From Oceanobacillus profundus (GTDB lineage: Bacteria; Bacillota; Bacilli; Bacillales; Amphibacillaceae), in contig NZ_QWEH01000013.1 in assembly GCF_003515705.1 (NCBI RefSeq), positions 1 through 64,000 of the forward strand: a stretch of DNA of 64,000 nucleotides, written 5' to 3'. Under the pieces are notes generated by a model that did not search any database, was not told the DNA's origin, and saw only the letters and a list, made by a program, of their open reading frames with translations. Positions 26,456-35,631 of this stretch are shown in pieces (the first letter of the stretch is position 1; the number at the start of each line of letters is the position of its first letter). The translations under genes were made by a program, and so were the position numbers.

Positions 26456-28381
26456 TTATTTGTTTACAATGCGATTGTACGTATTAACAGTTAATACGTA
26501 ATAGACTGCATAGATGATAACAAAGAAGACTATAGCCATTAGAATAGGGAAGATAAGATTGATTCCAATTAGATTAGAAATAAAGTTGCTAGTAAAGTAC
26601 AATGTCACACAACTGTGCAATATTCCTACGGTTAGTGGCAATCCGAACACAAATAATGACTGTCTTTTGATTGATTTACGTATATCCTTTTTATTGACAC
26701 CGATTTTTCTAAGGATTTCATATTGTCCTTTCGCCTCATTCGCTTCTGTTAACTGTTTGAAATAAATGATACTTCCACTTGCCGCTAAAAATACAAGTCC
26801 CAAAAAACCAAAAATAAAGAGAGTAATTGCGTTTCCTTCTTTACCTTGCTTATACTCCGTATAAAATGATGAAGAAACTTGAAAATCGTTTCCAACCAGT
26901 TTATTTACTTTCCTTGAAGTGGCTTGTGCCGTTACTTCATTTTCCACTTCATACACTTTATAAGTTAATGGTGCCTCTTTTTTGGCTATCTTGGCAAACA
27001 TTTCGTTACTGACTACGAGAAAGAAATCGGGATAATCGAAAGGTAGCACATTACTTTCAACCATATGGACAAATGGCAGTTCGCTGCTTCCTTGAGGCAA
27101 TTGAATCGTTATATTTTCTCCTTTAAAAACCGACTTCGTATATTCAGTAAACCTTGGCTGGATTACTGCTGCTTGATTTCCTGATAGTGAGACTGTTTCA
27201 TCCTTATTTAAAGCATTAGCTACTTTATTAAATGTACTTTCTGAGATTAATTTCACAGGATTTATGTCATAATCCAGTTGAAATGAGAGTATTCCTTTTA
27301 CCTGAATGACGGGTATGTCTAGTTTGGCTTTTATTGGATGTCGATGATCTGCTTTTATTATGCTCTCCACCTGCGAATCAAATTCTGGACCTTTTGACAA
27401 ATGCGAATAGCTGAACGGAACAACTTCCTTAGCTCTTTTTTCGTTGCTGTAATACCCACTGTAAGTTGCACCTAAGAAACAGATCGTAGCAGCACTCAAC
27501 AATGCAATGACTGTAAAGGTACGTGCATTCCCTCTAATACGAAACAGTAAACGAGATGTTTCAATTATTCTAGTTCCTCTGTAATAACGCGACTTATTTT
27601 TTTGTGATAATCTTAATAAATAGACCGTTACAGATCGAAAAAATAAATGGGTGCCAATGACGAGAGCAACAAAAGCAATCCCATAATTTTTTATTAAATA
27701 TTCCGTAGTAAATTCGTCAGGAAATGGTTTTAATATCAGCCAGTAACTAACGACAAGCAATATAACTCCGATAACAGCCGAAATAAGTGAAACCTTTGGA
27801 ATTTGTTCTCCTTTTTTCTCATCATAGAATAATTCGATTAATGTAAAACGATAAATCAAACGGTAACCTTGAACGGAAGTGAATAAAATAATGACCATAA
27901 AGACTATGACTGTTTGGGTAATCGCTAAAATGGAAATACCGACGTCCACCTCGGCAATTGAACCCATAAGTTTTATTAAAATCATTGCAAATAATTTGGA
28001 AAGTAAGGTTCCAAGAATAATTCCAATAACTATTGCAATGATTCCCATAATCAAATTTTCATAAAACAACATTTTTGCAATGGTTTTCTTGCGTAAACCA
28101 AGTATGGCGTACAATCCGACTTCTTTCTTCCTTTTTCTTGTGAAGAATGAATTGGAGTACAAAATAAAGATTGCTACGAATAAAATTAAGATAATTGATG
28201 ATACCCCAAACATGAAACTCATTGTATCCGACAATTCAATGCTTTCCTGAATTTTTTCGCTATATTGCAAGGAAGTGAACGTATAATAAATAACCATGCT
28301 GAAGACGAGTGTAACAAAATAGACAAAATAATTATTGAAATTACCTTTAATATTTTTCCTTGCTAAACTAAATAACGTCAT
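26456..28381 (-). CDS. BceB-type ABC transporter permease
   Basis: This permease of 641 aa has the ten-helix BceB/FtsX layout: one N-terminal helix, groups of helices, and a large extracellular domain (about 310-510) that recognises cell-wall-active peptides. Three C-terminal helices end the protein. Such transporters free lipid II-cycle intermediates from antibiotics like bacitracin or nisin and also signal to the BceS-type kinase. GGTGGAG precedes ATG 28381, inside the 3' end of the ATPase gene, so the two are coupled. It looks intact. Confidence 0.92.
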   Translation of the reverse strand: MTLFSLARKNIKGNFNNYFVYFVTLVFSMVIYYTFTSLQYSEKIQESIELSDTMSFMFGVSSIILILFVAIFILYSNSFFTRKRKKEVGLYAILGLRKKTIAKMLFYENLIMGIIAIVIGIILGTLLSKLFAMILIKLMGSIAEVDVGISILAITQTVIVFMVIILFTSVQGYRLIYRFTLIELFYDEKKGEQIPKVSLISAVIGVILLVVSYWLILKPFPDEFTTEYLIKNYGIAFVALVIGTHLFFRSVTVYLLRLSQKNKSRYYRGTRIIETSRLLFRIRGNARTFTVIALLSAATICFLGATYSGYYSNEKRAKEVVPFSYSHLSKGPEFDSQVESIIKADHRHPIKAKLDIPVIQVKGILSFQLDYDINPVKLISESTFNKVANALNKDETVSLSGNQAAVIQPRFTEYTKSVFKGENITIQLPQGSSELPFVHMVESNVLPFDYPDFFLVVSNEMFAKIAKKEAPLTYKVYEVENEVTAQATSRKVNKLVGNDFQVSSSFYTEYKQGKEGNAITLFIFGFLGLVFLAASGSIIYFKQLTEANEAKGQYEILRKIGVNKKDIRKSIKRQSLFVFGLPLTVGILHSCVTLYFTSNFISNLIGINLIFPILMAIVFFVIIYAVYYVLTVNTYNRIVNK

Positions 28382-29135
28382 TTGCTCCACCCCCCAGTGC
28401 GGATAGAACATCCAACACCTTGTTGAAAAATTCTTTGCGGGATCTTTTCCCTTTTACAAGTTCTGTGAAGATTTTACCGTCTTTAATAAATAGGACGCGA
28501 TTACAATAACTTGCCGCATAAGCATCATGGGTAACCATTAAAATTGTTGCCTTGTCTTGTTCATTAAGATCCTTTAAACTTTCTAATAAGTCTGTTGCTG
28601 ATTTCGAATCCAACGCACCTGTTGGTTCATCTGCCAATATTATGTTTGGCTTTGAAATAATCGCGCGTGATGCTGCCGTACGTTGCTTTTGTCCCCCAGA
28701 AATTTGGTACGGGTACTTATTTAAAATGTCGCGAATGCCAAACTTATCTGCCACTTCATCTGCTCTTCGTTCCAATTCCTCAACGTTCAATTTTGCCAAG
28801 GCTAACGGCAAGATAATATTTTCTTTCACAGTTAGAGTATCTAATAAATTATAGTCTTGGAAAAGGAAACCAAGTTTGTCACGGCGAAAGGCAGATAATT
28901 GCTCTTCATTCATCTTTGTCAAATTGATTCCATCAACCACGATGTCACCAGCAGTCGGCTCGTCAATTGTTGCCAATATATTTAGTAAAGTTGATTTACC
29001 AGAACCCGAGGGACCCATAATACCGACGAATTCACCTTCCATGACGGTTAAGTCTATATCCTCCAAAGCTGAAAATACATTTCCCTTTGCACCATAGACT
29101 TTTTTTATTTGTTTTGCTTCGACTACAATATTCAT
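28368..29135 (-). CDS. BceA-type ABC transporter ATPase
   Basis: This ATPase of 255 aa has Walker A GPSGSGKST (41-49), Q-loop FLFQD, signature ISGGQKQR near 145 and Walker B IILADEPTG near 165, all intact. It energises the BceB-type permease to resist peptide antibiotics. GGAGG at about 29145 is well placed for ATG 29135, so the upstream in-frame ATG 29150, whose codons include that ribosome site, is rejected. It is transcribed divergently from the response-regulator gene. A BceR-type box lies in its promoter region. Confidence 0.95.
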   Translation of the reverse strand: MNIVVEAKQIKKVYGAKGNVFSALEDIDLTVMEGEFVGIMGPSGSGKSTLLNILATIDEPTAGDIVVDGINLTKMNEEQLSAFRRDKLGFLFQDYNLLDTLTVKENIILPLALAKLNVEELERRADEVADKFGIRDILNKYPYQISGGQKQRTAASRAIISKPNIILADEPTGALDSKSATDLLESLKDLNEQDKATILMVTHDAYAASYCNRVLFIKDGKIFTELVKGKRSRKEFFNKVLDVLSALGGGANDVI

Positions 29136-29225
29136 ATATAAATCCTCCATTCAGAGCTGTTTTTTCTACAATTTAATTGTACAATAGGAAACCTTAATAT
29201 AAACTTACAGCTTGATCTCGTAACC

Positions 29226-29239
29226 TTACATTTTCGTCA
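29226..29239 (-). promoter_or_regulatory. Candidate BceR-type binding site
   Basis: On the minus strand the site reads TGACG-AAAA-TGTAA, one mismatch from the known BceR-family pattern TNACA-N4-TGTAA. It lies about 90 nt upstream of the ATPase start and about 50 nt upstream of a TACAAT -10-like hexamer, as expected for antibiotic-induced bceAB promoters. Confidence 0.65.
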
Positions 29240-29341
29240 CATTGATAAAAAGTATCTTTAAACACGATGTTTTCTTTGTATATTGGTCGATATTCAATTA
29301 ATATGATGTTACAGAAGGATGATTGTTTGGAGGGAAGAGGA

Positions 29342-30013
29342 ATGAAAATCATGATTGTGGAAGATGATTTGACCATTCGTGATATGGTAGGGGAAACATT
29401 AGAAAAGTGGGGTTTTGAAACCGTTAAGATTGAAGACTTTGACCAAATCATGCAGGTATTTCTTAATCATGATCCTCACCTAGTCATCATGGATATCAAT
29501 TTGCCATCGTTTGACGGATTTTACTGGTGTAATAAAATCAGAGAAATTTCAAAGGTCCCTATGATCTTTCTCTCTTCCCGTGATACACCAATGGATATAG
29601 TGATGTCGATGAACATGGGAGGAGATGATTATATTCAAAAACCTTTCCATATGGATGTATTGATTGCAAAAATTAATGCACTCCTTCGCAGAACGTATTC
29701 CTATATGGAAACACAGTCTCAGACAATGGAACATGATGGAATTATATTAAATCTTGAAAACGGAGAGGTCTTACATGGAGATCGAAAATCGGAACTCACG
29801 AAAACAGAATTTCTTATTTTAAAAATTCTTATGAAAAATAAAGGAATCATCGTCAGTCGTACGAAAATGATGCGTAGCCTTTGGAAGAATGAAAATTTCG
29901 TGGACGAAAATACATTGACGGTTAATATTGCTCGCCTGCGTAAAAAACTTGTTGAACTTGGAAAAGAACACTTTATTACAACTAAGAAAGGACAAGGTTA
30001 TATAATTCAATGA
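29342..30013 (+). CDS. BceR-type response regulator
   Basis: This OmpR-family regulator of 223 aa has a receiver domain with acidic residues E7/D8/D9 and phospho-acceptor Asp51 in LVIMDINLP. Its C-terminal winged helix has the KTEFLILKILM segment. GGAGGGAAGAGG precedes ATG 29342, and the longer upstream frame is non-coding leader. It overlaps the kinase gene by four bases. It should activate the divergent ATPase-permease operon when the transporter senses peptide antibiotics. Confidence 0.95.
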   Translation: MKIMIVEDDLTIRDMVGETLEKWGFETVKIEDFDQIMQVFLNHDPHLVIMDINLPSFDGFYWCNKIREISKVPMIFLSSRDTPMDIVMSMNMGGDDYIQKPFHMDVLIAKINALLRRTYSYMETQSQTMEHDGIILNLENGEVLHGDRKSELTKTEFLILKILMKNKGIIVSRTKMMRSLWKNENFVDENTLTVNIARLRKKLVELGKEHFITTKKGQGYIIQ

Positions 30014-31035
30014 ATTTCTTTCATTACTTAAAAGATAAACGGAATTTCTTTATATTAAACATGATCATTATGTTCTTTGTTTCTTTGATGATGATTGTGA
30101 GCACAGATTCCAGAAACGCTGTAAGTAATATCGTATATACCAATATGGTTATCTTTTTTATTGTAGCTATATACGTAATCATCGAATACTATTACAATAG
30201 AGAATTTTATCGGGAATTAAATGATTTGGTTGAAAGTAATCATGAAGAATTTCTCGCAACTCTGCCTAAACCGCGAAACGATGAACAACTGTTATATCTT
30301 GAGTTATTAAAAAAAGTAAATAGTGTGCATGGCGATCAATTACAAAAGTTGTATAACGAAAAAATGGATCATCAAGACTTTATTACATCTTGGATTCATG
30401 AAGTCAAGGTTCCGATTGCGGCAGGTCGCTTGCTTATGGAAAACAGTAATGGAAGAACTGTTGAATACCTTGTGGACAAGTTTGAAGATGAGTTGGATAG
30501 AATAGAAAATTACGTAGAGCAGGCTCTTTATTATTCTCGCATCGATTCTTTTTCCAAAGATTATTTTATTTCCGAGGTAGTGTTGGATCAAGTCGCTAAA
30601 AACAGTGTAAAGAAATATGCTAAATCTTTTATTAACAAGCAAATTCGTTTTCATATGGACAATATTGAACAGGTTGTCCATACCGACAGTAAATGGCTTG
30701 GTTTTATTATCGATCAAGTTTTTTCAAATTCTTTAAAATATACAGGTGAAGGCGGTGAAATCTCCGTACAATTTGAGGAAGATCGAAAAGAAAAGCGGCT
30801 ACAGATTCAAGATACAGGCATTGGAATTAAGCCAGAGGATATCAGCCGCGTATTTGAAAAAGGATTTACAGGATTTATTGGGAGAAGTCATGCCAAATCT
30901 ACCGGTTTAGGTCTCTACCTTGCAAAAGAAATGGCTCTTAAATTAGGCCATGACCTTTCCATTCATTCAGAAGATGGGAAATATACGAAGGTCATCATCC
31001 ACTTTCCAAAAATCAGAAATTATTATCATCTATAA
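30010..31035 (+). CDS. BceS-type intramembrane-sensing histidine kinase
   Basis: This kinase of 341 aa has two membrane helices (about 12-31 and 40-60) joined by a very short external loop. It therefore lacks a sensor domain and relies on the BceAB transporter for input. The phospho-acceptor His130 lies in SWIHEVKVPI. The ATP-binding domain has the N-box near FSNSLKYTGEG, G1 DTGIGI and G2 STGLGLYLAK. It overlaps the response-regulator gene (ATGA) and completes a four-gene Bce module. Confidence 0.95.
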   Translation: MNFFHYLKDKRNFFILNMIIMFFVSLMMIVSTDSRNAVSNIVYTNMVIFFIVAIYVIIEYYYNREFYRELNDLVESNHEEFLATLPKPRNDEQLLYLELLKKVNSVHGDQLQKLYNEKMDHQDFITSWIHEVKVPIAAGRLLMENSNGRTVEYLVDKFEDELDRIENYVEQALYYSRIDSFSKDYFISEVVLDQVAKNSVKKYAKSFINKQIRFHMDNIEQVVHTDSKWLGFIIDQVFSNSLKYTGEGGEISVQFEEDRKEKRLQIQDTGIGIKPEDISRVFEKGFTGFIGRSHAKSTGLGLYLAKEMALKLGHDLSIHSEDGKYTKVIIHFPKIRNYYHL

Positions 31036-31387
31036 GTATAATGGTGGGGTTAAAGAAATTGGTTAATCGGAAAATAGTATCAAATTAAAGGTGTTCAAGT
31101 AGAATAATGTTTATCGTAAGGCTTAAGAAATATTAAATAATATAGCCAATAGTAAGTGCATTAATTGAAAATAGCTATAACCAGGTTTTTATTATATTTT
31201 GATCGATTTTTTCAAAAATTGTTCTATTAATACCACGATTTAAAAAACTTTATTTTGTATTATTCATTATTATGTTCGATCAGTTTTTATGTGAATTGTA
31301 ATAAAATAGAGTTTGACATTTAAAGTATTTCTTGTTTTGGTCCTTAATATTAAATATTAAAAATGATTCTACCTAACTGTTAATATT
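31036..31387. other. AT-rich gap after the Bce module
   Basis: I see no gene, RNA or clear terminator in these 352 very AT-rich bases. They separate the kinase gene from the second copy of the regulatory leader. Confidence 0.5.
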
Positions 31388-31500
31388 CAGTTGGGTTATT
31401 GTTTTTTAAAAACTTTTTCTCTGATTTTTGGCATTTTACAAAAAAACTTGTTGAAGGTAATGAAAGGGGAAATCATCAAGACGTTTTTTGGAGGAGCATG
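31388..31500 (+). repeat. Leader repeat, copy 2, fused to the sigma gene end
   Basis: This matches the leader at 24915-25045 (GATTTTTGGCATTT, CTTGTTGAAGGTAATGAAAG, GGGGAAATCATCA). It then jumps directly to the last bases of the sigma gene (TTTTTTGGAGGAGCATGCAG). An internal deletion of about 430 bp relative to copy 1 removed the sigma factor. Confidence 0.75.
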
Positions 31501-31503
31501 CAG

Positions 31504-31758
31504 ATGAATGGGATGATTAATACTAATACGGAAATCAATGAGCGTGGCTTTTTGCCGTATCCAATCATTTTAGCTGCAAATAAGGGTGAGCTAGAAGCAA
31601 TGAAAGTAGTTGTTCTACATTATAGAAGCTATATGACAAGTTTATCCATGCGTAAGCTCCGTGATGAACAAGGTAACACTTATTGAGGCATCGATGAAGA
31701 TACACGCGAACGCTTACGAGCGAAGCTTATGCAATCTGTTTTAACTTTCAAAATTTGA
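31504..31758 (+). pseudogene. Orf8-like regulator, copy 2, nonsense mutated
   Basis: This copy resembles the intact gene at 25489-25743 along its whole length (LPYPIILAANKGELEAMKVV; late TRERLRAKLMQSVLTFKI). A TGA at 31684-31686 replaces the TGG of copy 1 (Trp in NTYWGID), so only 60 codons are translated and the C-terminal third is lost. GGAGG and the start are preserved. It is probably inactive, consistent with loss of the neighbouring sigma gene. Confidence 0.85.
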
Positions 31759-31811
31759 ATACAGAATGGTTAGGTTTTCCCTTTCATTCATCATATATTT
31801 GTTCTTTGACA

Positions 31812-32103
31812 AAGAAAGCACGGAAGATTACGCCGTGCAGTATAAGCAAAAAATCAGATACGTTCTACTGATGATGAGCCAATTGATTCATACGCCATGA
31901 CTTTCGTTAGAAACGAGCGATAATCTATGAATCTAATGTAATCGTGGTGGATTGCTGGCGATAACCCATCAGTTAGGATAATGATACTCCCCTATCGTCA
32001 TGGTTCGAGCGTTTGAACCGTCGCAAGCTATGAGTAGGGCTGGAAGAAATACTTGCAGGGGTGAAATTCCCGTGGAGCTGCACCAGCAGCCGTCTGATTT
32101 TTT
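31812..32103 (+). ncRNA. Conserved structured RNA candidate, copy 2
   Basis: This is the second copy of the 290-nt element. The GCACGG/CCGTGC hairpin and the closing pair AAAATCAGA/TCTGATTTT are intact. Most of the roughly 20 differences from copy 1 fall in likely loops, and GGTTC...GAACC here forms a hairpin that copy 1 lacks. The protein gene before it has decayed while the RNA has not, which suggests selection on the RNA. It lies just upstream of the excisionase and integrase genes. Confidence 0.7.
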
Positions 32104-32275
32104 ATATTCAATTTAGCAAGATAGGTTAAAGTAACTATCAAGTTATGACATTAAATCCTTTTTATTTTAGTGCAAGAGCCAAATTCACGCAACATATTAG
32201 AATTAGTTTTATAGAAGCGATATAATAATAGACAGATATCAAATAGCATATCCTAGTCTATGGAAAGGAGTTCAT

Positions 32276-32461
32276 ATGGTTACCGTCACTAAAAAAGACT
32301 TGATAGCGCTAGGTTATGGTCCCTCTTTTTCAGCTGATATTATTAGAGAGTGTAAAAAATTAATGATATCAAAAGGGCACACGTATTATCAATCTAAAAA
32401 GTTAGATCGTGTTCCTAAAGAAGCTGTAGAGGAAGTATTAGGGATAACTTTAGATGTGTGA
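32276..32461 (+). CDS. Excisionase-like small protein (DUF3173 type)
   Basis: This basic protein of 61 aa has the pattern VTKKDLIALGYGPSFSADII, then ISKGHTYYQSKKLDRVPKEAVEEVLG, as in DUF3173 proteins encoded just before integrases of Tn916-like elements. It probably acts as the recombination directionality factor (Xis) or as a repressor of int. AAAGGAG precedes ATG 32276. The stop lies 38 nt before the integrase start. Confidence 0.8.
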   Translation: MVTVTKKDLIALGYGPSFSADIIRECKKLMISKGHTYYQSKKLDRVPKEAVEEVLGITLDV

Positions 32462-32499
32462 TTTGTACTTCTTGCACTAATTGCGTAAGGAGTGAAATC

Positions 32500-33711
32500 A
32501 TGACTAAAGATATCGTCAAAAAAGCAAAGAACGGAACTTATTATTTTAGGGCAAATTTAGGATATCACCCCATCACTGGCAAGCAAATTCAGAAGTACCG
32601 CAGTGGTTTTAAAACTAAAAAAGAAGCAAGGGAAGAATATTCAAGGTTACTACTTACAAAACCAGATGCACTAGAAGAAAAGCAAGATGACGTTTTATTC
32701 CAACATTTTATTGAAGATATTTTCTTACCTTGGTATAAAACACAAGTAAAAAGAAGAACGTACGATAATCGATTACCGACTGTAAGAAAACATTTCACTT
32801 TTTTTAATAACTTAATCACAACGGAAATTACCCCGATCCATGTTCAAAAATGGCAATTAGCATTATCTAAAAAGAAGTATCGTTCTTCTTATATTAGAAA
32901 TGTTCAAGGGTTGTTTTCTATGGCAATGGATCGAGCTGTTGTTTTAGGACTAGCTGAAAATAATCCATCGAAAATTGTAGGTAATGTGAAGAAAACAAAG
33001 ACCAAAATAGACTTTTGGACAAAAGAAGAATTTGAAAAGGTCATCTCTCTTTTCTATAAAGAAGATTATTATCAACATTTTTTATTTATTTCATTGTGGT
33101 TTTTATTTATGACAGGCATGCGAATTGGAGAAGCCACTGCGATTCAATGGGAAGATATTGACTTTGACAAAGGTCTGTTATCTATCGATAAAACACTTTA
33201 CTATAAGAATTTGGATAACTATTCTTTTGTAGAACCAAAAACAAAGGCTAGTGTTCGTCATATTGCATTAGATGGAGATACACTAACGTTACTCAGCGAA
33301 TGGAAGGACGTGCAGCAATCTGTCGTTCAAACCAATTTTGTAATGAGCTATAATGGTATCCCCACACAAAAGCATACGTTAGCGAATGCCATTACACGTT
33401 TTTCAAAAAAAGCTGGGGTTCATCGAATTAGATTACATGCTTTAAGACATTCTCACGCTTCTTTGCTTATTAGTATGGGCGAAAACCCATTAATCATTAA
33501 AGACCGCCTAGGACATGAAGATATTGAAACGACACTTGGCACCTACGGACATTTGTATCCTAACAGTAACTTTGAAGTAGCCCATAAATTAGAAGGTATT
33601 ATGTCTTACCAAACAGCAACAGAAAATGAAGATACTTCACCCAAGAATCAATTCACTGCTCGTTACCTGCGTAAAGGTTTAAAAACAAATAATGCAATAA
33701 CAATGCAATGA
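32500..33711 (+). CDS. int: Tyrosine integrase of the ICE
   Basis: This site-specific recombinase of 403 aa has an N-terminal arm-binding domain (AKNGTYYFRANLGYHP), a SAM-like core-binding domain (about 65-165) and a catalytic domain. The catalytic domain has the Arg in TGMRIGEA (about 208), HALRHSHASLL, the GHEDIETT His and a Tyr in YGHLYPN. AAGGAG precedes ATG 32500, and the longer frame from 32458 overlaps the upstream gene without a ribosome site. The gene lies 56 nt from the 3' end of guaA, its presumed target. Confidence 0.95.
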   Translation: MTKDIVKKAKNGTYYFRANLGYHPITGKQIQKYRSGFKTKKEAREEYSRLLLTKPDALEEKQDDVLFQHFIEDIFLPWYKTQVKRRTYDNRLPTVRKHFTFFNNLITTEITPIHVQKWQLALSKKKYRSSYIRNVQGLFSMAMDRAVVLGLAENNPSKIVGNVKKTKTKIDFWTKEEFEKVISLFYKEDYYQHFLFISLWFLFMTGMRIGEATAIQWEDIDFDKGLLSIDKTLYYKNLDNYSFVEPKTKASVRHIALDGDTLTLLSEWKDVQQSVVQTNFVMSYNGIPTQKHTLANAITRFSKKAGVHRIRLHALRHSHASLLISMGENPLIIKDRLGHEDIETTLGTYGHLYPNSNFEVAHKLEGIMSYQTATENEDTSPKNQFTARYLRKGLKTNNAITMQ

Positions 33712-33723
33712 AAATAGAGTAAA

Positions 33724-33759
33724 GAGCCGAAACCCTTATAAACAAAGGGGTTTCAGCTC
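33724..33759. terminator. Terminator between int and guaA
   Basis: GAGCCGAAACCC pairs with GGGTTTCAGCTC across a 12-nt loop. The minus-strand side is followed by TTTACTC. It should stop both int and guaA transcripts. Confidence 0.75.
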
Positions 33760-33767
33760 TCCGACAA

Positions 33768-33779
33768 CTACTCCCACTC
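33768..33779 (-). other. Probable attachment site (attR) at the guaA 3' end
   Basis: The last bases of guaA read GAGTGGGAGTAG. The guaA 3' end is a known insertion hotspot with a GAGTGGGA-type core. The integrase gene lies right beside it and guaA is intact. No second copy is visible to the left within the window, so the other end of the element is probably outside. Confidence 0.6.
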
Positions 33780-35303
33780 AATCGTAGCGGGCGGCTTGCT
33801 CGTTACATCATACACAACACGGTTAATATGCTGCACATCATTCACAATACGAGTTGAAATTTTTTCTAAAACATCCCATGGGATACGTGCCCAGTCAGAT
33901 GTCATTCCATCAATGGATGTAACGGCACGAATACCGATTGTATGATCATATGTCCGGGCATCGCCCATCACTCCAACACTCTTAATATTCGGTAGTACGG
34001 TGAAATACTGCCAAATATCGCGGTCTAATCCTGCGTTTGCTATTTCTTCACGTAAAATCGCATCGGACTCACGCACGATTTCCAGCTTTTCTTCCGTTAC
34101 TTCACCTAATACACGGATTGCTAAGCCTGGACCTGGGAATGGTTGACGCCATACGATATGATCAGGAATACCAAGCTGTGTACCTAATTCACGTACTTCA
34201 TCTTTGAATAATGTGTTTAGTGGTTCAATTAATTCAAATTGCATGTCCTCAGGCAGTCCGCCAACATTATGGTGTGACTTAATGGTTTGTGCTGTTTCGG
34301 TACCACTTTCAATCACGTCCGTATATAGAGTACCTTGTGCAAGGAAGTCCATATCCTTTAATTTTGCCGCTTCATCGTCGAATACATAGATGAATTCATT
34401 TCCGATGATTTTACGTTTTTTCTCTGGATCATCGACACCAGCTAATTTAGATAGGAAGCGATCTTTTGCATCTACTTTTATAATGTTCATATGGAAATCG
34501 TCAGCAAAGACTTTCATCACATCGTCTGCCTCATTTTTCCTTAGTAGACCGTGATCAACGAAAATACAAGTCAGTTGATCTCCAATTGCTTTATGAATTA
34601 ACGCTGCAACTACAGATGAATCAACCCCACCACTTAATGCACATAGCACATTGCGGTCGCCAACCTTTTTCTGGATTGCCTCCACTTCCATGTCAATAAA
34701 GTTTTCGATTGTCCAATCACCCTTACATTTGCACACATCAAATACAAATTGATTTAACAAATCGTTTCCATACTCTGAATGACGAACCTCTGGATGGAAC
34801 TGTACGCCGTATAATTTGTTTTCGGGATCACTCATTGCTGCAATTGGCGTTGATGGGCTTGTTGCATCAATTTGGAATGTAGGAGGAACCTCTGTTACCT
34901 TGTCTCCATGACTCATCCACACCGTTTGCTTTGTTGGTGTATCTTTGAAAAGAATTGGATCATGGTTAAGATCGATAAGTGCTTTTCCATACTCACGGTT
35001 TTTGGATTTCTCCACTTTTCCTTTATAATGCAGTGCCATAAGCTGCATGCCATAGCAAATTCCTAATACTGGAATGTCTAAGTCGAATATTGCTTCATCA
35101 CAACGGAAGCTGTTTTCATCATAAACACTGTGTGGTCCACCAGATAAAATGATTCCCTTTGGGTTAATTGCTTTAATTTCTTCTGCTGTCAGCTTATGTG
35201 AATGTAGTTCACTATACACCCCGAACTCTCTGATTCGACGTGTAATCAGCTGATTGTATTGACTTCCAAAGTCAAGTACAAGTATCATTTCGTTGTTTTC
35301 CAT
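33768..35303 (-). CDS. guaA: GMP synthase (glutamine-hydrolysing)
   Basis: This enzyme of 511 aa converts XMP, ATP and glutamine to GMP in the cytosol. The N-terminal class I amidotransferase domain has the nucleophile Cys83 in GICYGMQ and the His/Glu pair in FHPEV near 172. The ATP-pyrophosphatase domain has the P-loop SGGVDSS near 227, and the protein ends in the dimerisation domain (KPPATIEWE). I start at ATG 35303 with GGAGCG upstream. The 17-codon extension has no ribosome site. A purine riboswitch precedes the gene. Confidence 0.98.
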   Translation of the reverse strand: MENNEMILVLDFGSQYNQLITRRIREFGVYSELHSHKLTAEEIKAINPKGIILSGGPHSVYDENSFRCDEAIFDLDIPVLGICYGMQLMALHYKGKVEKSKNREYGKALIDLNHDPILFKDTPTKQTVWMSHGDKVTEVPPTFQIDATSPSTPIAAMSDPENKLYGVQFHPEVRHSEYGNDLLNQFVFDVCKCKGDWTIENFIDMEVEAIQKKVGDRNVLCALSGGVDSSVVAALIHKAIGDQLTCIFVDHGLLRKNEADDVMKVFADDFHMNIIKVDAKDRFLSKLAGVDDPEKKRKIIGNEFIYVFDDEAAKLKDMDFLAQGTLYTDVIESGTETAQTIKSHHNVGGLPEDMQFELIEPLNTLFKDEVRELGTQLGIPDHIVWRQPFPGPGLAIRVLGEVTEEKLEIVRESDAILREEIANAGLDRDIWQYFTVLPNIKSVGVMGDARTYDHTIGIRAVTSIDGMTSDWARIPWDVLEKISTRIVNDVQHINRVVYDVTSKPPATIEWE

Positions 35304-35495
35304 TGATTCCGCTCCTATCTGCTGTAAGGTGTCTCCATTGAATAAGGTAACCATTAGGTTTTAAGTAAGTGGTTTAATAAAACCATGCTGAGTCGCGATA
35401 AACCCAGACATGCACACTGCAACACTTACATTTTTCCTGCTGAAAAAACCTGCATTTCTACTTTCCGCAAGCTATATAAATACTCATATAGCTAC

Positions 35496-35546
35496 AAAAA
35501 GACAGAAATCCAGGTTCATGATATAAACTACATCATCTAGATTCTG
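35496..35546 (-). terminator. Riboswitch-linked terminator of guaA
   Basis: On the minus strand CAGAATCTAGATGATG pairs imperfectly with CATGAACCTGGATTTCTG and is followed by CTTTTTG. It lies just 3' of the purine aptamer, so guanine binding would favour termination before guaA. Confidence 0.8.
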
Positions 35547-35548
35547 CC

Positions 35549-35615
35549 TTCATAGTCAGAGCATTTACGGTGCCCCGGTAGAAACTTTTGACCCATATTG
35601 TCAAGGATATACGAA
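35549..35615 (-). ncRNA. Purine riboswitch aptamer, guanine-specific
   Basis: P1 is TTCGTA/TATGAA. P2 is TTGAC/GTCAA with an AATATGG loop, J2/3 is AAGTTTCTACC, and P3 is GGGGC/GCTCT with loop ACCGTAAAT. J3/1 is GACTAT, and the C at the specificity position indicates guanine rather than adenine. All core elements of the purine class are present. Confidence 0.93.
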
Positions 35616-35631
35616 CGCATTATATTTTAAT

